Shown in pieces: positions 1 through 6,431 of a stretch of 23,221 bases of DNA. Source of the DNA: a virus; the IMG/VR virus record IMGVR_UViG_3300044971_001172, positions 1 through 23,221 of that record. One strand, written 5' to 3'. The translations under genes and the position numbers were made by a program. Below the pieces are notes generated by a model. It saw only the letters and a list, made by a program, of their open reading frames with translations. It was not told the DNA's origin and ran no database searches. The number at the start of each line of letters is the position of its first letter. The first letter of the stretch is position 1.

Positions 1-894
1 GCCCTTGTTCTTCAGCAGCGTGTCCTTGTCGAGGATCGGGTCACCGCGGTCAACGACCACGTTGCCCACCTTGACGACCGGCACGACGAACGGAAGATTG
101 TTGTCATCGAGCCCGCGCTCTTCGCTCGTCTGCGGCTGGAGCTTCTGACGAATTGCAGCGATGTCCTCTTCCCGCTTGGCTTTCCACTTGCTGGCTTCGT
201 TCGCGGTGAGACGCGCCGGTGGAGGCGGCAGCAGACTGACCTGACGCTGGGTCTCCTGCTCGATGACGTTGGTGAAGTCGGGCATGCCGTTGACCACTGG
301 CACATCCGGGAGCGCGGCGAGCGTGCTCACGGTGGGCCGGTAGATCAGCTCCTGCCGGGTCTTCGGGACGACGGGCTTCGGGGCCTCCGGTTGACCGGTC
401 GTCACGGTGAAAGTGGGTGCGGCAACGGGCGCGGGGGTCTCGGTGATCGTCTCTTCAGCCAACACGCCTCCGCCTCCAGCCGCTGGAATCGACGTAGCCT
501 GCCCGGTTTGGGCCAACGCATCAATCTCCTCCTGAGTCAGAGGCTTGAGGCCCGCGGCTTCAGCTCGTGACCTCTCGGCTGCGGCCCGGTCGGCGTCAAT
601 CTTCGCTTGCAAAGCCTGACGCTCAAGCGCGGCCTGATCCAACTTGCTCTGCTGGATACGCTCGTAGTTCTGGGCCATGTAATTGGCCTCCATCTCCGCG
701 AGCTTGAGCTTGTTTCGTTCGAGCTTGTTGCGCTCCTTCTCAAGGTTGATCTGCTCGAACATGAGCGGGAGCTTTGCGGCCTCGCTGAAGACGCCGAGAC
801 CCGCGGTTGGGTCAAGTTTCGGGATGAACGCGCCGATCTCCACGCGGGGAGCCTGCGGAACAACGCGAATCTGAGAAGTGGGTACGGCGGGCAT
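1..894 (-). CDS. Coiled-coil internal virion (ejection-type) protein, partial
   Basis: The frame is open for 298 codons from an ATG at 894 to the window edge, so the C-terminus is missing. The start follows the upstream stop (TAA, 898-900) by 3 nt and has no clear Shine-Dalgarno sequence. The protein begins MPAVPTSQIR. Residues about 44-114 are rich in Glu, Lys, Arg, Gln and Ala with heptad-like spacing (LEKERNKLERNKLKLAEMEA), a predicted coiled coil. A Pro/Thr-rich linker follows at about 150-180, then a mixed region with a PPPP run near 223. No enzyme motif is visible. Lying directly after a gp14-like protein, it may be a second DNA-ejection or internal virion protein of a podovirus. That role rests on position and composition only; a scaffold-like or tail-associated role is equally possible. 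That it is a real gene is nearly certain. Confidence 0.8.
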   Translation of the reverse strand, partial: MPAVPTSQIRVVPQAPRVEIGAFIPKLDPTAGLGVFSEAAKLPLMFEQINLEKERNKLERNKLKLAEMEANYMAQNYERIQQSKLDQAALERQALQAKIDADRAAAERSRAEAAGLKPLTQEEIDALAQTGQATSIPAAGGGGVLAEETITETPAPVAAPTFTVTTGQPEAPKPVVPKTRQELIYRPTVSTLAALPDVPVVNGMPDFTNVIEQETQRQVSLLPPPPARLTANEASKWKAKREEDIAAIRQKLQPQTSEERGLDDNNLPFVVPVVKVGNVVVDRGDPILDKDTLLKNKG

Positions 895-897
895 GAG

Positions 898-1974
898 TTA
901 TTTCTTGAACAGGCCGGTGAACGTGGAGTTGATCCCCGTGGTCGAGGTGCTCGTGGGCATCGACGAGTACTTGGCTGATCCGAGCAAGCTCGTATCGGTC
1001 GGCGTGAGGCTGAACTTGAACGGACCACCCGAGCCTCCACCACCGCCGCCGCCTTTCCCACCGCCGCCTTTCCCAAACGCACCAGCAGCCAAGCCGAGGC
1101 CCGACTGAATGCCCCCAACCATCTGTCCAATACCAGCCGCGGCACCTCCTGCCTTGATGGCTGCGGCGTCCATGAGACGCTGGTTGTAGGCGTTCGTCTG
1201 ACCGACTTCGATGTCCGCCAAGCTACCGGAGGACAGACCGCTCTCGGGGAGAGCCTGATTGGCAAGCGTCTGGAAGAGGTTGCCCGCTTGGGTCAGCTCG
1301 TTGCTCGTGGCCTCGACGCCCATGCCAAGGGAACGAAGAAGTTGATCGCCCGCGCTCAGGCCCAGTTGAGCTTGAGTCAGACCGAGGTCGGACTGCATCT
1401 TTCCAGCCTCCAAGGCCGCCCCCTGACGGGCCTGCTGGAGTTGGAGTGACGTAAGACCGAGGTCACGGGCAGTGAGCCCGCGTCCGGCCTGCGAACCGAT
1501 GATGCCGGAGCGTCCTGCACCGGACAGCGCACCGCGGACCACCGCGGCCTGCGTCTCGGGGTCAAGCTTGCCGCCGAGGGCAAGTTCCGCAGCGATGCGG
1601 TCCGTGGCCTGCTTGAAGAGCGGGGAGCCCTCGTAGGTGGGCGTCGCGGAAGCGGGCTGGAACCCGAGCAGGCTTTCCATCGCCTGCGCACGACGCGCCT
1701 GTGCGCCGCCGCCAAACTGGGCCAGCAGGTTGCCGGTCGTCGCCTCGCGGAGCTGCGCGGTGCCGGGGAGGTACTTCTTCTCCAGCTCCATAGACTTCGC
1801 GAGGTTGGCCTCGGAGTTGGCGCGGGCGTCGGCGACGAGCTTGCCGATGTCGATGGTCTTCTGCTTCGACATGGCCTCGTCGGCAGCACGGGACGCGGCC
1901 TTTCTGGTCTTGCTGCCGCCGATGAGTCCGGCGATGGTACTGGCGGCTGCGAGAGATGCAGTGACGGGGTCCAT
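898..1974 (-). CDS. Internal virion protein, T7 gp14-like
   Basis: 358 aa. The N-terminus (MDPVTASLAAASTIAGLIGG) is a short hydrophobic, Ala/Gly-rich stretch followed by a basic patch (SKTRKAASRAADE). This layout is typical of podovirus ejection proteins that insert into the host envelope. The middle (about 40-230) is Ala/Gln/Leu-rich, helical in character and repetitive (LGLTSLQLQQ, LGLTQAQLGL). The C-terminal third holds a Gly/Lys linker of about 16 residues near 303-318 and a Ser/Thr-rich tail ending FTGLFKK. No Shine-Dalgarno sequence is evident; the start is 3 nt after the upstream stop. Tail genes upstream and a coiled-coil protein downstream match the gp12-gp14-gp15 order of T7-like phages. 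The family call is by style and context, not by a diagnostic motif. Confidence 0.55.
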   Translation of the reverse strand: MDPVTASLAAASTIAGLIGGSKTRKAASRAADEAMSKQKTIDIGKLVADARANSEANLAKSMELEKKYLPGTAQLREATTGNLLAQFGGGAQARRAQAMESLLGFQPASATPTYEGSPLFKQATDRIAAELALGGKLDPETQAAVVRGALSGAGRSGIIGSQAGRGLTARDLGLTSLQLQQARQGAALEAGKMQSDLGLTQAQLGLSAGDQLLRSLGMGVEATSNELTQAGNLFQTLANQALPESGLSSGSLADIEVGQTNAYNQRLMDAAAIKAGGAAAGIGQMVGGIQSGLGLAAGAFGKGGGGKGGGGGGGSGGPFKFSLTPTDTSLLGSAKYSSMPTSTSTTGINSTFTGLFKK

Positions 1975-1977
1975 GGC

Positions 1978-2940
1978 TTAAAGTTTCCGAATGAGGACGA
2001 AGTCGGCGGTGGAGTTGGACGCCGCGACGGTGACGTTGCCGGTGTTGGTGCCGTCTTCGAGGGAAAGAGCGATCTCCACGATGTCCCCCACGCCGAGTTC
2101 GACGAGGGAGTTGACCTGCGGATACCACCGGGCACCCGGGGGCGACGAAAGGGCCATGCCTGAGGAGTGGTAGTTGCCTGAGTTCTTCAGGATCGTGAGG
2201 GCCATCTCCATGTTCGCTGCGACTCCAGTGTTGTTGTCGATCTGGAGTTCCGCAGAGACGAGGTAGATGCCGTTGACTGGTGCCACGAAGCGACTGTTGG
2301 TCGCGTCATAAACTGTATCGGGGTCAATATCGACCGAGCTGAACAGTATCTTGGTATTCGTGGCGAGATCGGAGATGTTCACGGTCTGGTTGACCGGAAG
2401 CGACACACTGACCGGGTAGTTCACGCGCACGGCGTCCACGGCGTTCGTGATTGCCGTGTTCATCTGCGTGGTCGTGGAGTAGTCCGCCGCAATCGTGGCG
2501 AACTGCATCTGGATGGCCGTGATGGTGTCCTCGAAGATGCTCCTCCACGCGCCGGAGGAGTAGTGCTTGATGTCAATGGCCTTCCCGGCACCGTTCAGCT
2601 CGATCCAGAAGCTGAATCCAGTGGGGCTGGGGGCCAAGGACGACACGGCGTAGCGAAGTGACGGGTACTGGGTGCCCCCGTTCGAGTCGATGACCGTCGG
2701 GGACACCACCGGGATGTAGGTCGCGAGGACATCGTCCCAGACCCACAGTTCCTTGCCGTCCTTGAACCACGGGCCGAGGTTGCTCGTCGGCTGCGCGGCT
2801 CCCACCGTGAAGGAGGACCACGGTACGGACGGCGAGATGATCAGGCGGGCCGCGAATTCCTCCAGCAGGCCCTGCGGATCGGTATCCAGACCCTCGGGGA
2901 GGGCTCCGGCTGAGACATCAAATGTAACGGGGTTGGGCAC
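1978..2940 (-). CDS. Short tail fibre with C-terminal C1q-like domain
   Basis: 320 aa, starting at GTG (2940-2938); there is no ATG in this frame before residue 145, and the N-terminus reads naturally from the GTG. Residues 1-80 resemble a virion-anchoring segment with an aromatic module (LGPWFKDGKELWVWDD). A helical linker lies near 135-175. Residues about 178-320 look like a C1q/TNF jelly-roll: F/V-x-APVNGIYLVSAELQI, then a mid-domain LTILKNSG strand, GDIVEIALSLEDG, and a closing FVLIRKL strand. Such domains trimerise and often bind receptors at fibre tips. No Shine-Dalgarno sequence is visible. The AGTCGTAAACT motif ends 12 nt before the GTG. The gene sits between tail-nozzle-type genes and ejection proteins. 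The fibre role is inferred; the C1q-like fold is fairly well supported by the strand pattern. Confidence 0.7.
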   Translation of the reverse strand: MPNPVTFDVSAGALPEGLDTDPQGLLEEFAARLIISPSVPWSSFTVGAAQPTSNLGPWFKDGKELWVWDDVLATYIPVVSPTVIDSNGGTQYPSLRYAVSSLAPSPTGFSFWIELNGAGKAIDIKHYSSGAWRSIFEDTITAIQMQFATIAADYSTTTQMNTAITNAVDAVRVNYPVSVSLPVNQTVNISDLATNTKILFSSVDIDPDTVYDATNSRFVAPVNGIYLVSAELQIDNNTGVAANMEMALTILKNSGNYHSSGMALSSPPGARWYPQVNSLVELGVGDIVEIALSLEDGTNTGNVTVAASNSTADFVLIRKL

Positions 2941-2952
2941 GGTGGTAGGATT

Positions 2953-2963
2953 AGTTTACGACT
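2953..2963 (-). promoter_or_regulatory. Dispersed motif AGTCGTAAACT, copy 1
   Basis: On the minus strand this reads AGTCGTAAACT. It overlaps the TAG stop of the 47-aa ORF (2962-2964) and ends 12 nt before the GTG of the C1q-headed fibre. It is one of three copies of AGTCGTAWACT in the window, all on the coding strand just upstream of genes. Its role is unknown. It could be a phage promoter (TAAACT as a weak -10), a regulatory RNA site or a recombination junction. Confidence 0.45.
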
Positions 2964-3105
2964 AAAGTAGGGACGTGTATCCGTCGGACGACGAAGGAAT
3001 CTGAGAATAGTACACGATGCCGCAGATCGCCGGGGACTCGTAGAAGATTTCCACGACCCGGGGACTGATCGGCCTAGCGAAGTCAAACTTTACTTGGTAG
3101 GGCAT
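2962..3105 (-). CDS. Small hypothetical protein, 47 aa
   Basis: A 47-codon ORF beginning MPYQVKFDFARPISPRVVEI and ending SDGYTSLL. Its ATG (3105-3103) shares one base with the TAA stop of the preceding gene (TAATG), which suggests translational coupling by termination-reinitiation. There is no signal peptide or membrane segment. The composition, with alternating hydrophobic residues (VVEIFYES, GIVYYSQI), suggests a small beta-rich protein. The first residues resemble those of the 60-aa neighbour (MPYQV against MPYNRV). I do not recognise a family. Support comes from the perfect junction on one side and the conserved motif at its stop codon on the other. It may be a minor virion protein co-translated with the tail genes. 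Confidence 0.6.
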   Translation of the reverse strand: MPYQVKFDFARPISPRVVEIFYESPAICGIVYYSQIPSSSDGYTSLL

Positions 3106-3287
3106 TATCGGGTACAGACCAAACCAGCTTGGGCCTTCCCCTTCGCGTAGCCCGCGGCCTTGCGGTCCGCGTCACGCTGGGAGATGATGCTCTGGGACGA
3201 CGCGACGGCGGACACGGGGGTACCCGTGCCCACTTGGCAGGTGGCCGTGGCCACGTCGGTCTTGCGGTAAACTCGGTTGTAGGGCAT
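3105..3287 (-). CDS. Small protein with DUF5977-like motif
   Basis: 60 aa, beginning MPYNRVYRKTDVATATCQVG. The C-terminal half (about 28-58) has the pattern VASSQSIISQRDADRKAAGYA ending in LVC. This matches my recollection of DUF5977, a short module found in phage and Bacteroidetes surface proteins: Ser-x-Ser-x-x-Ser-Gln-x-x-Ala-Asp followed by an Ala-rich helix and a terminal Cys. Two cysteines (17 and 58) flank the module. The ATG overlaps the upstream TGA by one base (TGATG), and its own TAA overlaps the next ATG, so it is locked into a coupled chain with the tail-nozzle gene. The function of DUF5977 is unknown to me; a small virion component is likely. The family assignment is from memory of the motif. 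Confidence 0.6.
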   Translation of the reverse strand: MPYNRVYRKTDVATATCQVGTGTPVSAVASSQSIISQRDADRKAAGYAKGKAQAGLVCTR

Positions 3288-5071
3288 CAGGGTGCGGTGT
3301 TACAGGGCGTTGGGTTGTCCAGAAGGCCGGTACGAACAGGCTGGGCCGTGTCCACGTTCTCCACCTGACCCTCGGCGGCACCGACTCCGGTCTCGTCGAA
3401 CGTGCGGGCGAAGATGCGGTACGACCGCAGAGCGGCCTTGCCGGACCAGACGATGAGCAGCGAGAACGCACGGTCGTGACGGTCCGTGAACTGGGACTCG
3501 ATGCCGCAGGTGCTGCCCTCCTGACGGTCGTTGAGAATCTCGGTCGTGCGGACGACGCGTGACTGGGTCTGGTAGGCGAAGAGTTTCGTGTCGAGGGTGA
3601 TCTGCTTGTTGTACGTCAGGTTGCCCTCGGGGGCCACGAAGCGGAAGACGGTGAGTTCCTTGTAGTTCCCGCGCATGCCCGCCCAGTACACCTTCACGTC
3701 GAGCGTGCCCTGAATCTCCGTGAACTCCAGCTCCGCGAAGCGGAAGGTCTTCATGTCCAGCCCGCGGGCCATCTCGTTGAAGTCAGTGTGGGACTTCGTC
3801 TCGACGTAGCAGGTGATCGGCTGTCCGTTGTCCTGACGGGTGGGGATGAAGGCTTCCCAGAGACGATTCTTGCCGTCGTAGTCCACCGAGACGTGGAAGA
3901 TGCGCTGGACGCCGTTCACGGCACCCACGCTCCACTGCACGGGCCGCGTGCCGGTCCAAACACTGTTCCACGCGCTCGCGGAGCCGACGTTCAGCTTCTC
4001 GGCGGGCGACTGGTCCATGACCCAAGTGTGGCGGTTGAAGAGGTCGCCGGAGGGGACGGAGAAGATGACGTAGTTCTCGAACGAGATCGCCGCCACCTTG
4101 TCGATGTTCGGCGAGAGGTTGCCCTTGGATACGGCCATCTCCACGTCGCGGTAGAGAAGTTCGCTCGACACGCGGCTCTGGGCGGCGGCGTTCAGGCTCG
4201 TGATGCCTGTCATCGTCATCCACCAGAGCTGGCCGTACTGGGTGGCGATGGCGCGGCCAGAGGCGCACCCGATCTCGGGGAAGAGAACGCGCTGGAAGTT
4301 GGGGGTCGTCTTCCACGTCGCACGGTCGCGGATGTTCGACTGGAAGATCGACGTGGTGTTGGCCGTGAAGACCAGAAGCTGGGGCACTTCCGTGGACGTG
4401 ATCTCAGCGAGTCCGGTGACATTATCCGGCAAACGGAAACTTCCGCCCTCGGAGAGGTAGTCGGTCTCGGTGAACTTGAGCGGGTCCGCGATGTCGGAGA
4501 CGAACAGCTCATTGTCACGGCCCACCCAGAGCCGGTCACCGGACCACTTCATCCAGAGGCCAAGCGGAGTCTCGCTGTTCGCCGGGGACAGGTGGCGGGA
4601 GATTGAACCGTCCCAGTACGCTGCGGGCGTCCGGGCGTCCTGCATGATGAGCACGTCGAACGGGTCCACCACGGACAACGAGCCGTCTGGGTTCTGCTGG
4701 ACGGACTTCGTGGCCTTCTCGAACACAACTACGTCAGAACCGGCATAGAACTGGACGTTCGGCAGCTCGCTGTAGGAATTGAACGGGTACGCGGAGACGT
4801 ACACCTTGCCTGAAATCGCCACGACGTGGTGCCACGCGCCGCCGGTCGGACGGAACAGGGTGTAGCCCTGCAGGCGACCCGGGGGCAGCTCGAAGACGCA
4901 GTTGTACCCGGGGCGGGTCTTGAGGACGCCGCCACGGTTCGTGACGTTCATCGCGGAACGGTACTCGGCCTCCTGCAGGAAAGCAGGGTCGAGCGACGAG
5001 TCCATGCCGCGAACCCAGAACGCGGAGCCCGCGAACCCGAGACCACCTTGAAGTAGCTTCTGCGGGATCAT
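3287..5071 (-). CDS. Tail nozzle / tail tubular protein B-like (T7 gp12-like)
   Basis: 594 aa, beginning MIPQKLLQGGLGFAGSAFW. The N-terminal pattern (WVRGMDSSLDPAFLQEAEYRSAMNVTNRGGVLKTRPGYN) is common in podovirus tail nozzle proteins: an offering of a trimmed N-arm, then a residue run naming parameters and 'RGG..KTRPG'. The rest is beta-rich with repeated short strands (VVAISGKVYVSAY; SGDRLWVGRDNELFVSDIADPLKF; QLLVFTANTTSIFQ; GQLWWMTMTGITSLN), consistent with the beta-propeller of T7 gp12. It would cap the distal end of the tail tube. The ATG overlaps the stop of the adaptor gene by 4 nt (ATGA), so the two are translationally coupled, as expected for gp11/gp12 partners. T7 gp12 is longer (about 794 aa). 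The assignment is by order and fold impression. Confidence 0.6.
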   Translation of the reverse strand: MIPQKLLQGGLGFAGSAFWVRGMDSSLDPAFLQEAEYRSAMNVTNRGGVLKTRPGYNCVFELPPGRLQGYTLFRPTGGAWHHVVAISGKVYVSAYPFNSYSELPNVQFYAGSDVVVFEKATKSVQQNPDGSLSVVDPFDVLIMQDARTPAAYWDGSISRHLSPANSETPLGLWMKWSGDRLWVGRDNELFVSDIADPLKFTETDYLSEGGSFRLPDNVTGLAEITSTEVPQLLVFTANTTSIFQSNIRDRATWKTTPNFQRVLFPEIGCASGRAIATQYGQLWWMTMTGITSLNAAAQSRVSSELLYRDVEMAVSKGNLSPNIDKVAAISFENYVIFSVPSGDLFNRHTWVMDQSPAEKLNVGSASAWNSVWTGTRPVQWSVGAVNGVQRIFHVSVDYDGKNRLWEAFIPTRQDNGQPITCYVETKSHTDFNEMARGLDMKTFRFAELEFTEIQGTLDVKVYWAGMRGNYKELTVFRFVAPEGNLTYNKQITLDTKLFAYQTQSRVVRTTEILNDRQEGSTCGIESQFTDRHDRAFSLLIVWSGKAALRSYRIFARTFDETGVGAAEGQVENVDTAQPVRTGLLDNPTPCNTAP

Positions 5072-6018
5072 TCGAGGCGATTGTAGGCGGCGGCGATGTT
5101 AGGACCGCGGACTTGTACTTCCGGAGTGGTGACAGGGTTACGGGACAACTGCTCTTTCGTAATGAAGTCGATGGCGCGAGCCAAGTACTTTTCGCCCTCA
5201 TCGAGCTGGTCGTCTTCCATCTTCTGCGTGGCCTTGAGGGCCATGAGAAGCGCGAACGGGCTGTGGAGGGGGATGATGTCGTTCAGCGTCTTCAGCTTGA
5301 AGACACGGCGACGGTAAATCACGCGGACCCAGCCGCAGTTGCGGGAGAGCTTGACGCGGCGGTAGGCGGGCTCGGTCTCGTCGGGAGCGTAGTCCCCGAG
5401 GAGGACACCCGTGTTGACTCCGATGTCGAAGGACGTGAGGCGGATGTACCCCTGCGTGACGCTCTTGCGGACGCGCACGATGCGGGAGAACACCTGCTGG
5501 TCCGGGTTCGGCACCGCGTACCCGAACACCGTGGGCACTGGGCATCCGTCCACCATCTCGCCGCACACCTCGGTGCGAATCCAGCGGTTCTGCTCGTCGT
5601 ACCCGTAGACCCAGAGTTCGGCGTTGGTGTCGTTCTGGTTCTCAAGGAACGCGATGAACTGCACCGGATTCGGCGGGTCGTAGAAGAGCGGCACGTCGCC
5701 CTTGTCGTCCCAAGTGTAGCTGCACGACTCGCGGCAGTCATCGCCGGGGCCGTTCAGGTGGAACGAGAAGAAGCGATTGCGGGCCTGTGCGGGCGTGCCT
5801 CCGATGTTGATGGAGAGGGGAGTCTCCACCTCGCGTGGCAGCGTCACGCACGTCTCGCCGGGGTTCGTGCAGATGTCCACGACGCCGATGAGCGGGTCCC
5901 AGTCGGACTCGTTCGCCAGCAGCTCAACGACGTAGTTCAGCCGGTTGAACAGCGTCGCGTCGTCGCAGTTGGCGAGGATGCGCTTGGCGTCTGAAGCGAT
6001 GTCAGCGACGGTGAACAT
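5068..6018 (-). CDS. Head-tail adaptor / tail tubular protein A-like (T7 gp11-like)
   Basis: 316 aa. The N-terminal helix-rich segment (MFTVADIASDAKRILANCDD, then LFNRLNYVVELLANESDWDPLIGVVDI) and a C-terminal helical segment (SPFALLMALKATQKMEDDQLDEGEKYLARAIDFI) enclose a beta-rich middle. This helix-beta-helix layout is typical of podovirus adaptor (gp11-type) proteins that ring the portal and receive the nozzle. The C-terminal region with 'A..Y...A...L..E' over about 60 residues is the usual signature. Six cysteines in residues 50-165 (for example DDCRESCSY) are unusual for a virion protein and may bind metal or form disulfides. The ATG directly abuts the upstream TAA, and the stop overlaps the nozzle start by 4 nt. 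At 316 aa it is larger than T7 gp11 (196 aa), so extra domains are present in the middle. Confidence 0.6.
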   Translation of the reverse strand: MFTVADIASDAKRILANCDDATLFNRLNYVVELLANESDWDPLIGVVDICTNPGETCVTLPREVETPLSINIGGTPAQARNRFFSFHLNGPGDDCRESCSYTWDDKGDVPLFYDPPNPVQFIAFLENQNDTNAELWVYGYDEQNRWIRTEVCGEMVDGCPVPTVFGYAVPNPDQQVFSRIVRVRKSVTQGYIRLTSFDIGVNTGVLLGDYAPDETEPAYRRVKLSRNCGWVRVIYRRRVFKLKTLNDIIPLHSPFALLMALKATQKMEDDQLDEGEKYLARAIDFITKEQLSRNPVTTPEVQVRGPNIAAAYNRLE

Positions 6019-6429
6019 TTAGTACTTCTCGGGGTTGTCGTCCTCGGACTCGTCAACCATGTCCTCTTCGTCGAGGTCTTCCATGATCGAATCGAGGGCC
6101 TCCTCGGCGTCCATCTCTTCGTTCTCGCCCTCGTCCTCGTCCTCGTCCTCGGACTCCATCTCCTCGCCACGGTTTTCGTTGTACTCCGCGTCCTTGCCCT
6201 TGCAGTCGCAGATGTCCGTGATCTTCTTGAGCACGAGCTCGACCGACGTGGTCTCGCCACTACGGTCTTCCTTCTCGATCTTCGAAATGCGGGAGAACCG
6301 AAAGCGGATTTCACCCTCTTCAGGGATGTCTACGTCGGTGAGGCCATCGAGCCAGAGCTTGGGGAACTTGTCCGGCCCACCGAATGGCATGGGCACGAAG
6401 TCTTCGCGTTTGAGGGAGACGGGTTTCAT
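6019..6429 (-). CDS. Acidic-tailed hypothetical protein
   Basis: 136 aa. Residues 1-75 form a compact, mixed domain (MKPVSLKREDFVPMPFGG; IRFRFSRISKIEKEDRSG; SVELVLKKITDICDCKG) with a CxC at 74-76. Residues about 88-136 are extremely acidic, with long Glu/Asp runs (MESEDEDEDEGENEEMDAEE) and no basic residue until the final EKY. The acidic stretch is encoded partly by a GAG/GAC triplet tract, so it can change length by slippage. No family is recognised. Acidic tails of this kind occur in DNA mimics, histone-like chaperones and phage assembly factors. Its position between fibre genes and the adaptor, abutting the adaptor ATG, suggests an assembly or structural role. The start is 2 nt after the upstream stop, with no clear Shine-Dalgarno sequence. 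Confidence 0.75.
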   Translation of the reverse strand: MKPVSLKREDFVPMPFGGPDKFPKLWLDGLTDVDIPEEGEIRFRFSRISKIEKEDRSGETTSVELVLKKITDICDCKGKDAEYNENRGEEMESEDEDEDEGENEEMDAEEALDSIMEDLDEEDMVDESEDDNPEKY

Positions 6430-6431
6430 GG

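Noticed and set aside
3788-5994. Plus-strand open frames of 272 and 293 codons opposite the nozzle and adaptor genes
   Set aside because: They are typical antisense frames in GC-rich DNA. Coupled minus-strand genes with matching overlaps explain the region fully.
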